A DNA stretch of 43,476 nucleotides from Phycisphaeraceae bacterium (GTDB lineage Bacteria; Planctomycetota; Phycisphaerae; Phycisphaerales; Phycisphaeraceae): NCBI GenBank assembly GCA_020849625.1, contig JADLFV010000033.1:1-43476 (forward strand). Direction: 5' to 3'. Below, one piece after another: positions 15,747-23,452 of the stretch (position 1 is its first letter; each line of letters begins with the position of its first letter). Under the pieces are notes generated by a model. It made no database searches, was not told where the DNA came from, and saw only the letters and a list, made by a program, of their open reading frames with translations. A program made the position numbers and the translations under genes.

Positions 15747-18700
15747 TTACCAGTCCAGCGGCTTGAGCCAGGCGTGGCGCAGGTCATCGAGCGGGGTGTC
15801 GAGCAGGCGGCCGGCTTCGGCGCTGCGCAGGGTCAGGTGGTTATGCGTGGCGAAGGTGCCGACCTGGGCGAAGTGGATATTCGCTGCCCGCAGTTGTTCG
15901 ATGGCGAAGCCGAGGTTTTCGGGGGCGACCTCCAGCAGGTAGCGGCTGGGGGCTTCGGCGAAACAGACTTCGTCGAGACTCAGACGCTGGCGCTGGCCGG
16001 CGAGCATGGCCTCCAGGTCCAGGTCCAGGCCGATGCGGCCGGCAAAGGCCATCTCGGCGGCGGCGACCAGCAGGCCACCTTCGCTGCAATCGTGAGCGGA
16101 GGCGACCAGTTGATCGGCAATCAGCTTGGCGACGGTGCGGGCGCAGAGCGGGCCAGCCTTGAGGTCCACGTGCGGGTTGAGGTCACTGGATGGCGAAACG
16201 AGCAGCAGGGCATGGTGAGGTTGTTTGGCGAACATGGTCACGCAGCGATGGACGTCTGGCACGATGCCCAATGCGGTGATCAGCAAGGTGGGCGGAATGG
16301 CAATGATGGAGCCGTCCTCGCAGGTGAACTGGTTGTTAAGCGAGTCCTTGCCGGATACGAAAGGCGTGCGGTAGGCGAGTGCGCCGTCGTAACACGCCTC
16401 GGCTGCGCGGACCAGCGAGCCGAGGTTGCGGGGATTCCGGGGGTCGCAGCTTGGCCAGCAGAAGTTGTCGAGGATAGCGACGCCCCCGCCCCCGGAAGTG
16501 GACGCTGGGTCAGGGGCAGCGCCGACGCACACGACGTTGCGCACCGCTTCATCGATGGCCAACAGCGTGGCGTGATAGGCATCGGGCTCGGTGTGCGGGG
16601 TCATGCCGCAGGCGATGGCGATGCCGCGCTGGCTTGAGAGTTTGGGGCGCAGCACGGCCGCATCGGAGGGGCCGTCCTGTTGCGGGCCGACCAGGGGCTT
16701 GACCACACTGCCGCCCTGCACTTCGTGATCGTACTGGCGGATGATCCAGTGTTTGGAAGCGGTGTTGGGCTCGCTGAGCTTGGCGGTGAGTGTGTCAGCA
16801 ATGGATGATGGATGATGGATGATGGATGATGGAGCAGAAGCGGGTGCAGTCCATTCCGCGTTGCGGGTCAACTGCGGGATGCCGTCGTGCAGCAGGGACA
16901 TGGCGAGGCGGCCAACCTCTATGCCGTGGTAGTTGAGTGAGAGAGTGGGTTTGTCGTGGTCGGTCAGGCCGAAGGTGCCCAGGTCGCAGAACTCGACGTT
17001 CTCGGAGTCGCAGAGCAGGCGCAGCTCGTCAACTTTTTCCGGGGGCACCGCGAGGGTCATGCGTTCCTGTGCTTCGCTGATCCAGATTTCGGTGTAGCTT
17101 AGGCCGGCATATTTCAGCGGGGCGCGGTCAAGGTGCACGGTGGCGCCGACGTGCTGACCCATTTCGCCCACGGCACTGGAGAAGCCGCCGGCCCCGCAGT
17201 CGGTGATGGCGCTGAAGAGATTGCGATCGCGTGCCTGGAGTACCACGTCGGTGACTTTCTTTTCGGTGATGGCGTTGCCGATCTGCACGGCATGGGAAAA
17301 TTCGTCAGCATGGGTGTCGGTCAACTCGGCACTGGAGAAGGTTGCGCCGTGGATGCCGTCGCGCCCGGTGCGACCGCCGAGGATGATGATGTGGTCGCCG
17401 GGCCTGGCGCTGCCGAAGCATTTATCCAGCGGGATCATGCCCACGCAGCCGGCAAATACCAGGGGGTTACCCAGAAAACCGTCGTGGAAGAAAACAGCCC
17501 CGTTGATGGTGGGGATGCCCATGCGGTTGCCGTAGTCGCGCACGCCGCTGACGATGCCCTGGAGAATGCGCCTGGGATGAATCACACCCTTGGGGATTTT
17601 CGAATTCTGATTTTCGATTTTCGAATTTTTGTCAATATCTGGATGAGCGACGCAAAAGACGTCGGTGTTGGCGATGGGTTTGGCGGCCAGGCCGGTGCCG
17701 AGGACGTCGCGGATGACGCCGCCGATGCCAGTCGCCGCGCCGCCGTAGGGCTCGATGGCTGAGGGGTGATTGTGCGTTTCGACCTTGATGCACATCGCAT
17801 CCTCGTCGTCGAACTTCACGATGCCGGCATTGTCCTCGAACACGCTCACGCACCAGTTGCGGAAGTGGGATTCTTCCATGAGCTTGTGCGTGGCGGCCGC
17901 GACGGTGGCTTTGAGCAGGTTGTCGATGGTGACGCTGCCGTCGTCGTGGATGGTGTGGTGGGGTTTGTCGCGGAAGATGGCAAGGGCATCCGACGCTTCG
18001 CTGCGCTCAGCGTTCGGCTTCTGGGTGTAGTGGATGCGGCTCTTGAGCGTTTTGTGCACGCAGTGCTCGGACCAGGTCTGGGCCAGCGTTTCCAACTCGA
18101 CGTCCGTTGGCTCGCGGCCCGCTTCACGATAGTAGGCCTGAATGGCCTGCATCTCGGGCAGACTCAAAAACAGGTGGGCCTCGCGCGACATGCGCCTGAG
18201 GGCGTCGTCATCCAGTTCGCGGATCGGCACGTGCGTGAGCTTCAACACGTAAGGCGTGCCATGCTCGAAAGCCTGCGGTAGATGCGGTTCCAGATAGATC
18301 GACTGGATGACAGGATTCGCCAGATGGCGGCGAGCGAAGCTTTCCAACTGCTCGGGTGAACTGGAGCAGTCGGCCAGGTCGTAGCGCACGGCCGTGCGCA
18401 CCTCGATGGCGTTCGGGTCAGTCAGATCGCCCAGCATCTCCACGATGGCGTCGCGCGTGGACTGTGCCACCGGGTCCATGACCCCCGGAAGGTAATGCAC
18501 TTCGATCGTGCCCCCGGAGGTGGCTTCAGTGCCGAGGGTGATCTGCTGCGATACGGGGTCGGCCAGCAGTTCGCCGGCGATGCGCTGCAGTTGCTGGTCG
18601 GTCAGCGCAGCTTCGATCAGATACACCTCGGCGCTGCGGACGGCCGAGGCGTTAAGGGCATCCTGTCGGGCCAGTGCCAGGGCGGCCCCACCACGCGGGT

Positions 18701-18779
18701 CAGGTTCGCCCGCCCTGGGACGAACTTCCACGCGATGCACGCAGCCGGCAGCAGGGATAGCAGTGTCTGTGGCGGTCAT
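15747..18779 (-). CDS. purL: phosphoribosylformylglycinamidine synthase, PurL with PurS-like N-terminal region
   Basis: A 1010-residue ATP-dependent FGAM synthase of purine biosynthesis. The N-terminal about 160 residues resemble PurS-type domains (HRVEVRPRAGEPDPRG). Then come the linker with LAQTWSEHCVHKT, the two ATP-binding/AIRS-like halves (VETHNHPSAIEPYGGAATG, GGRTGRDGIHGATFSS, FVSGKDSLNNQ) and HDCSEGGLLVAAAEM. The glutaminase (PurQ) is not fused. It is longer than relatives because of at least three low-complexity inserts: about residues 383-395 (AT-rich tract), 649-659 (7-base tandem repeat), and the STSGGGG loop from a cgcccccgcccccgg tract near 16489. All keep frame. Several CCCCCGGAA signals lie inside. 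No clear Shine-Dalgarno. Confidence 0.96.
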   Translation of the reverse strand: MTATDTAIPAAGCVHRVEVRPRAGEPDPRGGAALALARQDALNASAVRSAEVYLIEAALTDQQLQRIAGELLADPVSQQITLGTEATSGGTIEVHYLPGVMDPVAQSTRDAIVEMLGDLTDPNAIEVRTAVRYDLADCSSSPEQLESFARRHLANPVIQSIYLEPHLPQAFEHGTPYVLKLTHVPIRELDDDALRRMSREAHLFLSLPEMQAIQAYYREAGREPTDVELETLAQTWSEHCVHKTLKSRIHYTQKPNAERSEASDALAIFRDKPHHTIHDDGSVTIDNLLKATVAAATHKLMEESHFRNWCVSVFEDNAGIVKFDDEDAMCIKVETHNHPSAIEPYGGAATGIGGVIRDVLGTGLAAKPIANTDVFCVAHPDIDKNSKIENQNSKIPKGVIHPRRILQGIVSGVRDYGNRMGIPTINGAVFFHDGFLGNPLVFAGCVGMIPLDKCFGSARPGDHIIILGGRTGRDGIHGATFSSAELTDTHADEFSHAVQIGNAITEKKVTDVVLQARDRNLFSAITDCGAGGFSSAVGEMGQHVGATVHLDRAPLKYAGLSYTEIWISEAQERMTLAVPPEKVDELRLLCDSENVEFCDLGTFGLTDHDKPTLSLNYHGIEVGRLAMSLLHDGIPQLTRNAEWTAPASAPSSIIHHPSSIADTLTAKLSEPNTASKHWIIRQYDHEVQGGSVVKPLVGPQQDGPSDAAVLRPKLSSQRGIAIACGMTPHTEPDAYHATLLAIDEAVRNVVCVGAAPDPASTSGGGGVAILDNFCWPSCDPRNPRNLGSLVRAAEACYDGALAYRTPFVSGKDSLNNQFTCEDGSIIAIPPTLLITALGIVPDVHRCVTMFAKQPHHALLLVSPSSDLNPHVDLKAGPLCARTVAKLIADQLVASAHDCSEGGLLVAAAEMAFAGRIGLDLDLEAMLAGQRQRLSLDEVCFAEAPSRYLLEVAPENLGFAIEQLRAANIHFAQVGTFATHNHLTLRSAEAGRLLDTPLDDLRHAWLKPLDW
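16801..16833. repeat. 7-base tandem repeat (ATGGATG) inside purL
   Basis: Four exact copies of atggatg followed by atgga. The unit is not a multiple of three, so gain or loss of one copy would shift the purL frame. As present, the tract keeps the frame and encodes a Ser/Ile/His/Pro-rich loop (SIIHHPSSI). Confidence 0.95.
17595..17630. repeat. AT-rich ttttcgaatt tract inside purL
   Basis: Repeats of ttttcgaatt/ttttcgattt, strikingly AT-rich within a GC-rich gene. On the coding strand it reads as NSKIENQNSKI and is inserted between the conserved segments DVFCVAHPD and GVIHPRRIL. It looks like an intergenic-type repeat captured in frame. Confidence 0.85.
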
Positions 18780-18800
18780 GGGCGAATCATAGCATTTTGT

Positions 18801-18885
18801 GATTTGGCGATTTGGCGAATGGGTTGGTGGTTCCGACCACCAGACTGCAAATCACCCAATCACGAACTCACCCAATCACCAAATC
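18801..18885. repeat. gatttggcgatttgg inverted repeat between purL and the upstream gene
   Basis: gatttggcgatttggcgaat (18801-18820) pairs imperfectly with cccaatcaccaaatc (18871-18885), and an inner copy atcacccaatcac lies between. The right arm enters the next gene and supplies its last codons and stop (KIW-stop). Confidence 0.75.
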
Positions 18886-19682
18886 TTCGTCACCACCGCC
18901 GGACGCAGGCCCGCTACCCGGCCGGGGAATTCGAACCACTGGTAGCTGCTGTAATGGCATTGATAGCCCGGCGGCTGGGGCAGGTCGGCCGCCCGCAACA
19001 TGGTGTGATACAGCGGCAGATACACCCGACCCGTGGCATCGGTGTTCAAACCGGGATAGACCAGCTTCAGCGTCTGGTCGATGGTCTTGCCATCCGCCTG
19101 GTCGCAGGCGATGACGATGGTGCCAACCGACAGGTCAGCGGCCGCGACCCCGGCGGGGTCCACGTAGGGCACAATCAGCACCGCTGGTGCATCGGCGAAC
19201 GCCCCCCGGAAGTTGTCCGCGGCAACCGCTTCTTCGCCGTGCAGCGATTGCCACTGGGCCAGCAGCCAGCGCGGGTAGAACATCTTCGGATAGGGGTACT
19301 GCTCGACGATGGCTGCCAGTTCATCGCCGGTCGCCTGCTCGGTGAAGTGGTCGCCGGCCGCCAGCTCGGCGCAGCGTTTGATGGTCTGCTCCTCCAGGGC
19401 CGAGATATGGAGCGTGACCGTGCGCCACTTTTCCTGAGTCGGTGCGGGCGCGTAGTTGGAGACGGGCTTTTCCAGCGTGGTGTGCGACACCGGCGGCGTC
19501 GGCCAGGTGGCGCGCTCGTCCCACAACAGCGGGGCGGTGTCGATGGCCAGGGATTGCCGCACGCGATGATCGACCTCGCGCCAGGCCCACGCCACGATGG
19601 CCAGCGTCAGCAGCAGGCCCGCCAGCACGTATTTGCCGCGAATGAGGCCGGGCTTTTCCTGCGAGGGTTCAGTCGCGTTCAT
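18876..19682 (-). CDS. membrane-anchored protein of unknown function
   Basis: A 268-residue protein with one N-terminal membrane segment (about residues 17-36, after a basic KPGLIRGKY) and a large, probably periplasmic, soluble part. I recognise no catalytic motif. The region PRWLLAQWQSLHGEEAVAADNFRGAF looks helical and repeat-like, and is followed by VLIVPYVDPAG and YLPLYHTMLRAADLPQPPG. I chose ATG 19682 because the codons upstream come from an A/G-rich repeat; no Shine-Dalgarno is visible. The final residues and stop codon come from the repeat at 18801-18885. It lies between purL and the HAD hydrolase gene on the same strand, with a 317-base gap upstream. Confidence 0.8.
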   Translation of the reverse strand: MNATEPSQEKPGLIRGKYVLAGLLLTLAIVAWAWREVDHRVRQSLAIDTAPLLWDERATWPTPPVSHTTLEKPVSNYAPAPTQEKWRTVTLHISALEEQTIKRCAELAAGDHFTEQATGDELAAIVEQYPYPKMFYPRWLLAQWQSLHGEEAVAADNFRGAFADAPAVLIVPYVDPAGVAAADLSVGTIVIACDQADGKTIDQTLKLVYPGLNTDATGRVYLPLYHTMLRAADLPQPPGYQCHYSSYQWFEFPGRVAGLRPAVVTKIW

Positions 19683-19999
19683 GATTGAATCATCATAGTG
19701 ACAGCAGGCGGAAAGCAAAAAAAGCATAGAGCAAGAAGCTGATGGCAGATGGCAGAAGGGATGAGACAGAAAGCAAAAGGTAGACAGTCAAAAGCAAGAA
19801 GCGGAATGTCAATAACCGGAAAGCAAAAAGCGGAAAGCAAAACGTACGCGCCTCGCCCCAAGCCCGGTCAGCCCGCGAATGCTCGGCCACCCGAAAATAA
19901 CATTTAGCCTAAATGCTAAATAGCTTTATCCATACAAGGCGCAGGGGGGGACGGGGGTGAAGGTTTGATGGGTGCATGTCGGGGTGGGGTGGGGGGCGG
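19683..19999. other. 317-base gap: purine-rich repeat tract, AT-rich inverted repeat and G-rich block
   Basis: No gene is supported. 19705-19845 carries scattered copies of ggaaagcaaaaagc-like text. 19903-19920 is the inverted repeat tttagc/gctaaa in an AT-rich patch that may hold the promoter of the downstream membrane-protein gene. 19948-19997 is very G-rich on the plus strand (runs ggggtggggtgggggg) and could form a G-quadruplex near the stop of the HAD gene. Confidence 0.6.
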
Positions 20000-20752
20000 T
20001 CAGCCGTTCAGGATGCCGAGGCGCTTCAGGTGCGTGGTGACCTGGGTCATGGGGTCAGCTTTGGGGTCGATGCGCACGCTGATCCAGCCGCGGCGAAGCG
20101 CAGCCTCGACGTTGGCGGGCGTGTCTTCGAAAAAGAGAATTTCTGCGGGCGCCAGACCGGTGAGTTGTTCGACCCGGGCGTAGATTTCATCGTTGGGTTT
20201 ACGCATCTGCAACAGGTGGCTGGCGAAATGATGATCGAGTTGATCGAGTGGCAGCGAGGCGGGATAGCCTTTGCCGGTCATGATGGCCCAGTGGTCGGCA
20301 TTGGTGTTGGACAGACAAGCGGTGGCGATGCCGGCAGCGCGCAGGGCGGCCAGCACCGGCTCGATGCCTGGGTAAGGCTCGACGATGATGGCCATGTGCA
20401 GGGCGTGGGCCTGTTCGACACTGATTTGCAGCGCGGCTGCCAGTTCACGGTCGAATTGGGGGCCGTCCAAGGCGCCGATCTCATGAGCGTGGACGTGTTG
20501 CGCCATCAACTGGTGATAGAACTGCGTCAAAGGAATCATCTTTTCGTTCTGCGGGACGTCCGCGATGCGGCAGGCCTTCTCCCAACTGCCCGCCAGCTTC
20601 ACCATGACGCCGCCGAGATCGAAAATCACCAGGCGGATGGGATGGCGGATGGTGGATGGCGGATTGCGGATGGATTTGCAAACGTGAGCATGGACATCGC
20701 CCTGCCGCCCAGTAGCCATTCCATCCGCCATCCGCCATCTGCCATCCGCCAT
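20000..20752 (-). CDS. HAD-superfamily hydrolase (HAD-IA / YihX-like phosphatase)
   Basis: A 250-residue HAD phosphatase acting on a small phosphorylated compound. Motif I is FDLGGVMV: the nucleophile Asp is present, but the usual second Asp is Gly, as in YihX-like members. Motif II is CLSNTNADHW, motif III the Lys of MRKPNDEIY, motif IV FFEDTPANVEAA. ATG 20752 lies two bases after the proA stop (TAA-TC-ATG), so the two genes form an operon. The first about 45 residues are encoded by the repeat at 20632-20752 and are not family-like. An alternative GTG just before IFDLGG would give the usual length but has no ribosome site. True N-terminus uncertain. Confidence 0.9.
   Translation of the reverse strand: MADGRWRMADGMATGRQGDVHAHVCKSIRNPPSTIRHPIRLVIFDLGGVMVKLAGSWEKACRIADVPQNEKMIPLTQFYHQLMAQHVHAHEIGALDGPQFDRELAAALQISVEQAHALHMAIIVEPYPGIEPVLAALRAAGIATACLSNTNADHWAIMTGKGYPASLPLDQLDHHFASHLLQMRKPNDEIYARVEQLTGLAPAEILFFEDTPANVEAALRRGWISVRIDPKADPMTQVTTHLKRLGILNG
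20632..20752. repeat. ggcggatgg inverted repeat covering the HAD gene start
   Basis: Left arm of ggcggatgg-type repeats (20632-20672) and right arm of ccatccgcc-type repeats (20716-20752), with about 40 bases between. The HAD start codon lies in the right arm, so a transcript from proA would place that ATG in a strong hairpin. Confidence 0.85.
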
Positions 20753-20754
20753 GA

Positions 20755-22047
20755 TTAACCCCTGATCTGGCCGTCGCCGTAGGCGACCCACTTGTAGGTG
20801 GTCAGGTCTTCGGCGCCCATGGGGCCGCGGGCGTGGAGTTTGTCGGTGCTGATGCCGATTTCCGCTCCGAGCCCGAACTGGCCGCCGTCGCTGAAACGGG
20901 TGGAGCAGTTGACGAAGGCGCAGGCGGTATCGACCTGCTGCACGAAAGCCTCGGCCGCGGCCAGGTTGCGGGTGACGATGGCGTCGGTGTGCTTGGAGCC
21001 GTGGACGTTGATGTGGTCGATGGCCTGCTTGAGCGAATCGACCACGCGCATGGCGACGATCAGGTCGAGATACTCGGTGTCCCAGTCGGCATCGACGGCG
21101 GGTTTGGCCTGGGGGTACAGCTTGCAGGTGATTTCGTCACCGCGGATTTCAACCTTGTGTTCAGCCAGTTTCTTACACAGGCGCAGCAGCAGGCCGCGCC
21201 CGGCGGCGTCCTTGTGAATCAGGAACGTCTCGGTGGCGTTGCACACGCCGGGGCGCTGAGCCTTGGCGTTGACGGCGATGTTCAGGGCCATCTCGTCGTC
21301 GCAGTCAGCGTCGCGGTAGGTGTGGCAGTTGCCGGTGTAGTGCTTGATGACCGGGATGCGGGCCTGCTCGACCACCGCCCGGATGAGCGATTCGCCGCCG
21401 CGGGGGATGCACAGGTCGATGCGGCCGGTCTGTTTGAGCAGTTCGCCGACGATGGTGCGGTCGGGCGATTCAACCAGTTGCACGATGCGCGGGTCGAGCC
21501 CGGCCTTGTTGAGTCCCCGTTGCACGCAGGTGGCGACAGCGGCGTTGGAGCGCATGGCTTCCTTGCCGCCGCGCAGGATGACGGCGTTGCCGCTCTTGAT
21601 GCAGAGGGCGGCAGCGTCAGATGTCACGTTGGGGCGCGACTCGAAGATGATGAGGATGACGCCGATGGGCACGCGCAGCTTCTGGAGCTTGAGCCCGTTG
21701 GCCAGCACGCGGCCTTCGATGACCTTGCCCACCGGGTCGGGTTGATCGGCGATCTGCCGCACCCCGGCCGCCATGTCGGCGATGCGCTTGTCGGTCAACG
21801 TCAGCCGATCGAGCATGGCCCCCGCCCCCGGAAGTGCCTCTTTTTTAGCCTCTTCCAGGTCGATGGCGTTGGCATCCTGGAGCTTCTTGATGGAGCCGGT
21901 CAACTCGTCAGCGATACGGTGCAGGGCGTCATCGCGCAGCTTCCCCGGCACCGAGGCAAGCGAGCGCGAGGCGGCCACGGCGGCGTCGGTCAGACTCCGG
22001 CTGTATGCGGCACTGTCCGTCATGGAGGGCATTTGTGTGGTGCTCAT
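20755..22047 (-). CDS. proA: glutamate-5-semialdehyde dehydrogenase (gamma-glutamyl phosphate reductase)
   Basis: A 430-residue NADPH-dependent enzyme for the second step of proline biosynthesis, of normal length (415-430). Visible landmarks: PIGVILIIFESRPNVTSD, SGNAVILRGGKEA, PRGGESLIR, and the active-site cysteine in RPGVCNATETFLIH. The C-terminus RFSDGGQFGLGAEIGISTDKLHARGPMG is highly typical. The start is ATG 22047; a second Met eight codons in is possible, and neither has a clear Shine-Dalgarno. Divergent from the octaheme cytochrome gene, and followed almost at once by the HAD gene. No proB in the window. One gcccccggaag signal lies near the N-terminus (21825). Confidence 0.97.
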   Translation of the reverse strand: MSTTQMPSMTDSAAYSRSLTDAAVAASRSLASVPGKLRDDALHRIADELTGSIKKLQDANAIDLEEAKKEALPGAGAMLDRLTLTDKRIADMAAGVRQIADQPDPVGKVIEGRVLANGLKLQKLRVPIGVILIIFESRPNVTSDAAALCIKSGNAVILRGGKEAMRSNAAVATCVQRGLNKAGLDPRIVQLVESPDRTIVGELLKQTGRIDLCIPRGGESLIRAVVEQARIPVIKHYTGNCHTYRDADCDDEMALNIAVNAKAQRPGVCNATETFLIHKDAAGRGLLLRLCKKLAEHKVEIRGDEITCKLYPQAKPAVDADWDTEYLDLIVAMRVVDSLKQAIDHINVHGSKHTDAIVTRNLAAAEAFVQQVDTACAFVNCSTRFSDGGQFGLGAEIGISTDKLHARGPMGAEDLTTYKWVAYGDGQIRG

Positions 22048-22110
22048 GATCTGTTCATCTTAGCGGGCTGGTATGGCGGGAGGCAAAGCCGTGTTGAACG
22101 GAGTTTCCCC

Positions 22111-22140
22111 TTGACATGCCGGCAGGGCATGGTCTAACTT
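22111..22140 (+). promoter_or_regulatory. sigma70-type promoter of the cytochrome operon
   Basis: TTGACA (22111-22116), an 18-base spacer and TAACTT (22135-22140). Transcription would start near 22147, leaving about 40 bases before the cytochrome start and placing AAAGGAG (22162-22168) in the leader. It is the clearest -35 box in the window. Confidence 0.6.
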
Positions 22141-22189
22141 GCTGTCGTCACGTCATACATGAAAGGAGTCGGTCATCACATTCAGACTG

Positions 22190-23452
22190 GTGTTCATCGC
22201 AGTGGTGCTCAGCACGGCCCTGGTGGTCACGGCGTTGATCGTCAACAGTTGGCGGCCGGAGTATCAGACGGCGCAGCCGACGGCGGCGTTCGTGCGGGCT
22301 ACGGGCAAGTGTGCTGAATGCCACATGCAGGAAACGTCGGCGGTGGTACACGAGTTCGAGATGAGCGCTCACGCCAAAGCGGGCGTCAACTGCATGGATT
22401 GCCACCAGGTGATGCAGGGCCAGGAGTCGCTGGACCATCGCGGGTTCGTGATCGCCAAGCATCTGACGTCACAGAATTGCGCCCAATGTCACGCGGAGCA
22501 GTATCAGCAGTATCTGCGCAGTCGTCACGCAGCGCCGGCCTGGGCCGCGGTGCACGGGCCGGATAACTTTACGCCGGAGCAGATTGCTTTTTCGGAGAAG
22601 TATCACAAGGGTGCGGTGGATCGACCGGCCAATGCGTTGACGTACCTGGAGGGTGAGTCGGCGGTGACCAGCGGTTGCGCTTCGTGTCACTCGGTGGGCA
22701 AGCCGCAGGCGGACGGCTTCATCGGCACCTGCACCGCATGTCACAGCCGGCACAACGCCAGCGTAGCCTTGGCGCGGATGCCGCGCACGTGCGGGCAGTG
22801 CCACATGGGGCCGGACCATTCACAGATCGAAATCTACGAGGAATCGAAGCACGGCGTGCTGTTCGAGGCTCAGAAGGCGCACATGAATCTCGAAGCGCCG
22901 CCCAAGCAGTTGACCACGGCTGACATGCCGGTGCCGACCTGCGCCACGTGCCACATGTCCGGGTTGGAAGGCATGAACGTGACGCACGACACCACCGAAC
23001 GGCTCAGCTACTGGCTGTTCGCAGCGATTTCCGACAAGCGGCCGACGTACCAGTCGGGCCAGGATCACATGAAGAGCCTGTGCCTCAAGTGCCACACGCA
23101 GCCGAGCGTGGATCAGTACTATGTGGACGCTGAGCACATGGTGGAGACGGTCAACGAGAAGGTGCGCAAGGCGACCAAGATCGTGCAGGATCTGCGTGAT
23201 GAAGGGCTGCTGACGCCGCAGCCGTTTGATGAGACGATCGAATTCGTCGAGTTCGACCTGTGGCACTACTACGGCCGGACCGCCAAGCATGGGGCATTCA
23301 TGGGCGGGGCGGACTTCGTGCAGTGGCACGGCAACTATGAACTGCTGGCCAAGACGGTGGAGTTGGAAAAGATGGCCAAGGAGATACGGGCGGAGCACGC
23401 CGCGGAGGCTGACGTTGGCGAACACAACAAACAAACCTCCATGGCTGAGTGA
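22190..23452 (+). CDS. octaheme c-type cytochrome, hydroxylamine-oxidoreductase-like
   Basis: About 420 residues with eight CxxCH haem sites (41, 68, 97, 163, 181, 201, 251 and 298). An N-terminal hydrophobic stretch acts as a signal anchor. Haem number and spacing, plus THDTTERLSYWLF and GADFVQWHGNYELL, recall the HAO/octaheme reductase family of nitrogen-compound redox enzymes; whether it oxidises or reduces cannot be told. The start is odd: GTG 22190 is the only standard start after an in-frame stop at 22160, yet the strong AAAGGAG sits about 21 bases before it. ATC at 22175 lies six bases after that site and would add a basic residue before the helix. The 3' end overlaps the next gene by 38 bases. 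Confidence 0.92.
   Translation: MFIAVVLSTALVVTALIVNSWRPEYQTAQPTAAFVRATGKCAECHMQETSAVVHEFEMSAHAKAGVNCMDCHQVMQGQESLDHRGFVIAKHLTSQNCAQCHAEQYQQYLRSRHAAPAWAAVHGPDNFTPEQIAFSEKYHKGAVDRPANALTYLEGESAVTSGCASCHSVGKPQADGFIGTCTACHSRHNASVALARMPRTCGQCHMGPDHSQIEIYEESKHGVLFEAQKAHMNLEAPPKQLTTADMPVPTCATCHMSGLEGMNVTHDTTERLSYWLFAAISDKRPTYQSGQDHMKSLCLKCHTQPSVDQYYVDAEHMVETVNEKVRKATKIVQDLRDEGLLTPQPFDETIEFVEFDLWHYYGRTAKHGAFMGGADFVQWHGNYELLAKTVELEKMAKEIRAEHAAEADVGEHNKQTSMAE

Noticed and set aside
16801..16833. Short repeat as a sign of a frameshift in purL
   Set aside because: The frame is continuous on both sides and conserved PurL blocks follow, so the gene is intact as given.
19705..19860. Possible CRISPR-like array of ggaaagcaaaaagc units
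   Set aside because: Units vary in length and spacing, with no constant repeat and no spacers. It is a degenerate purine-rich tandem tract.
19948..19997. G-quadruplex as a regulatory element
   Set aside because: Runs of G are present, but they lie near the 3' end of the HAD gene, and nothing links them to regulation. Listed only as part of the gap.
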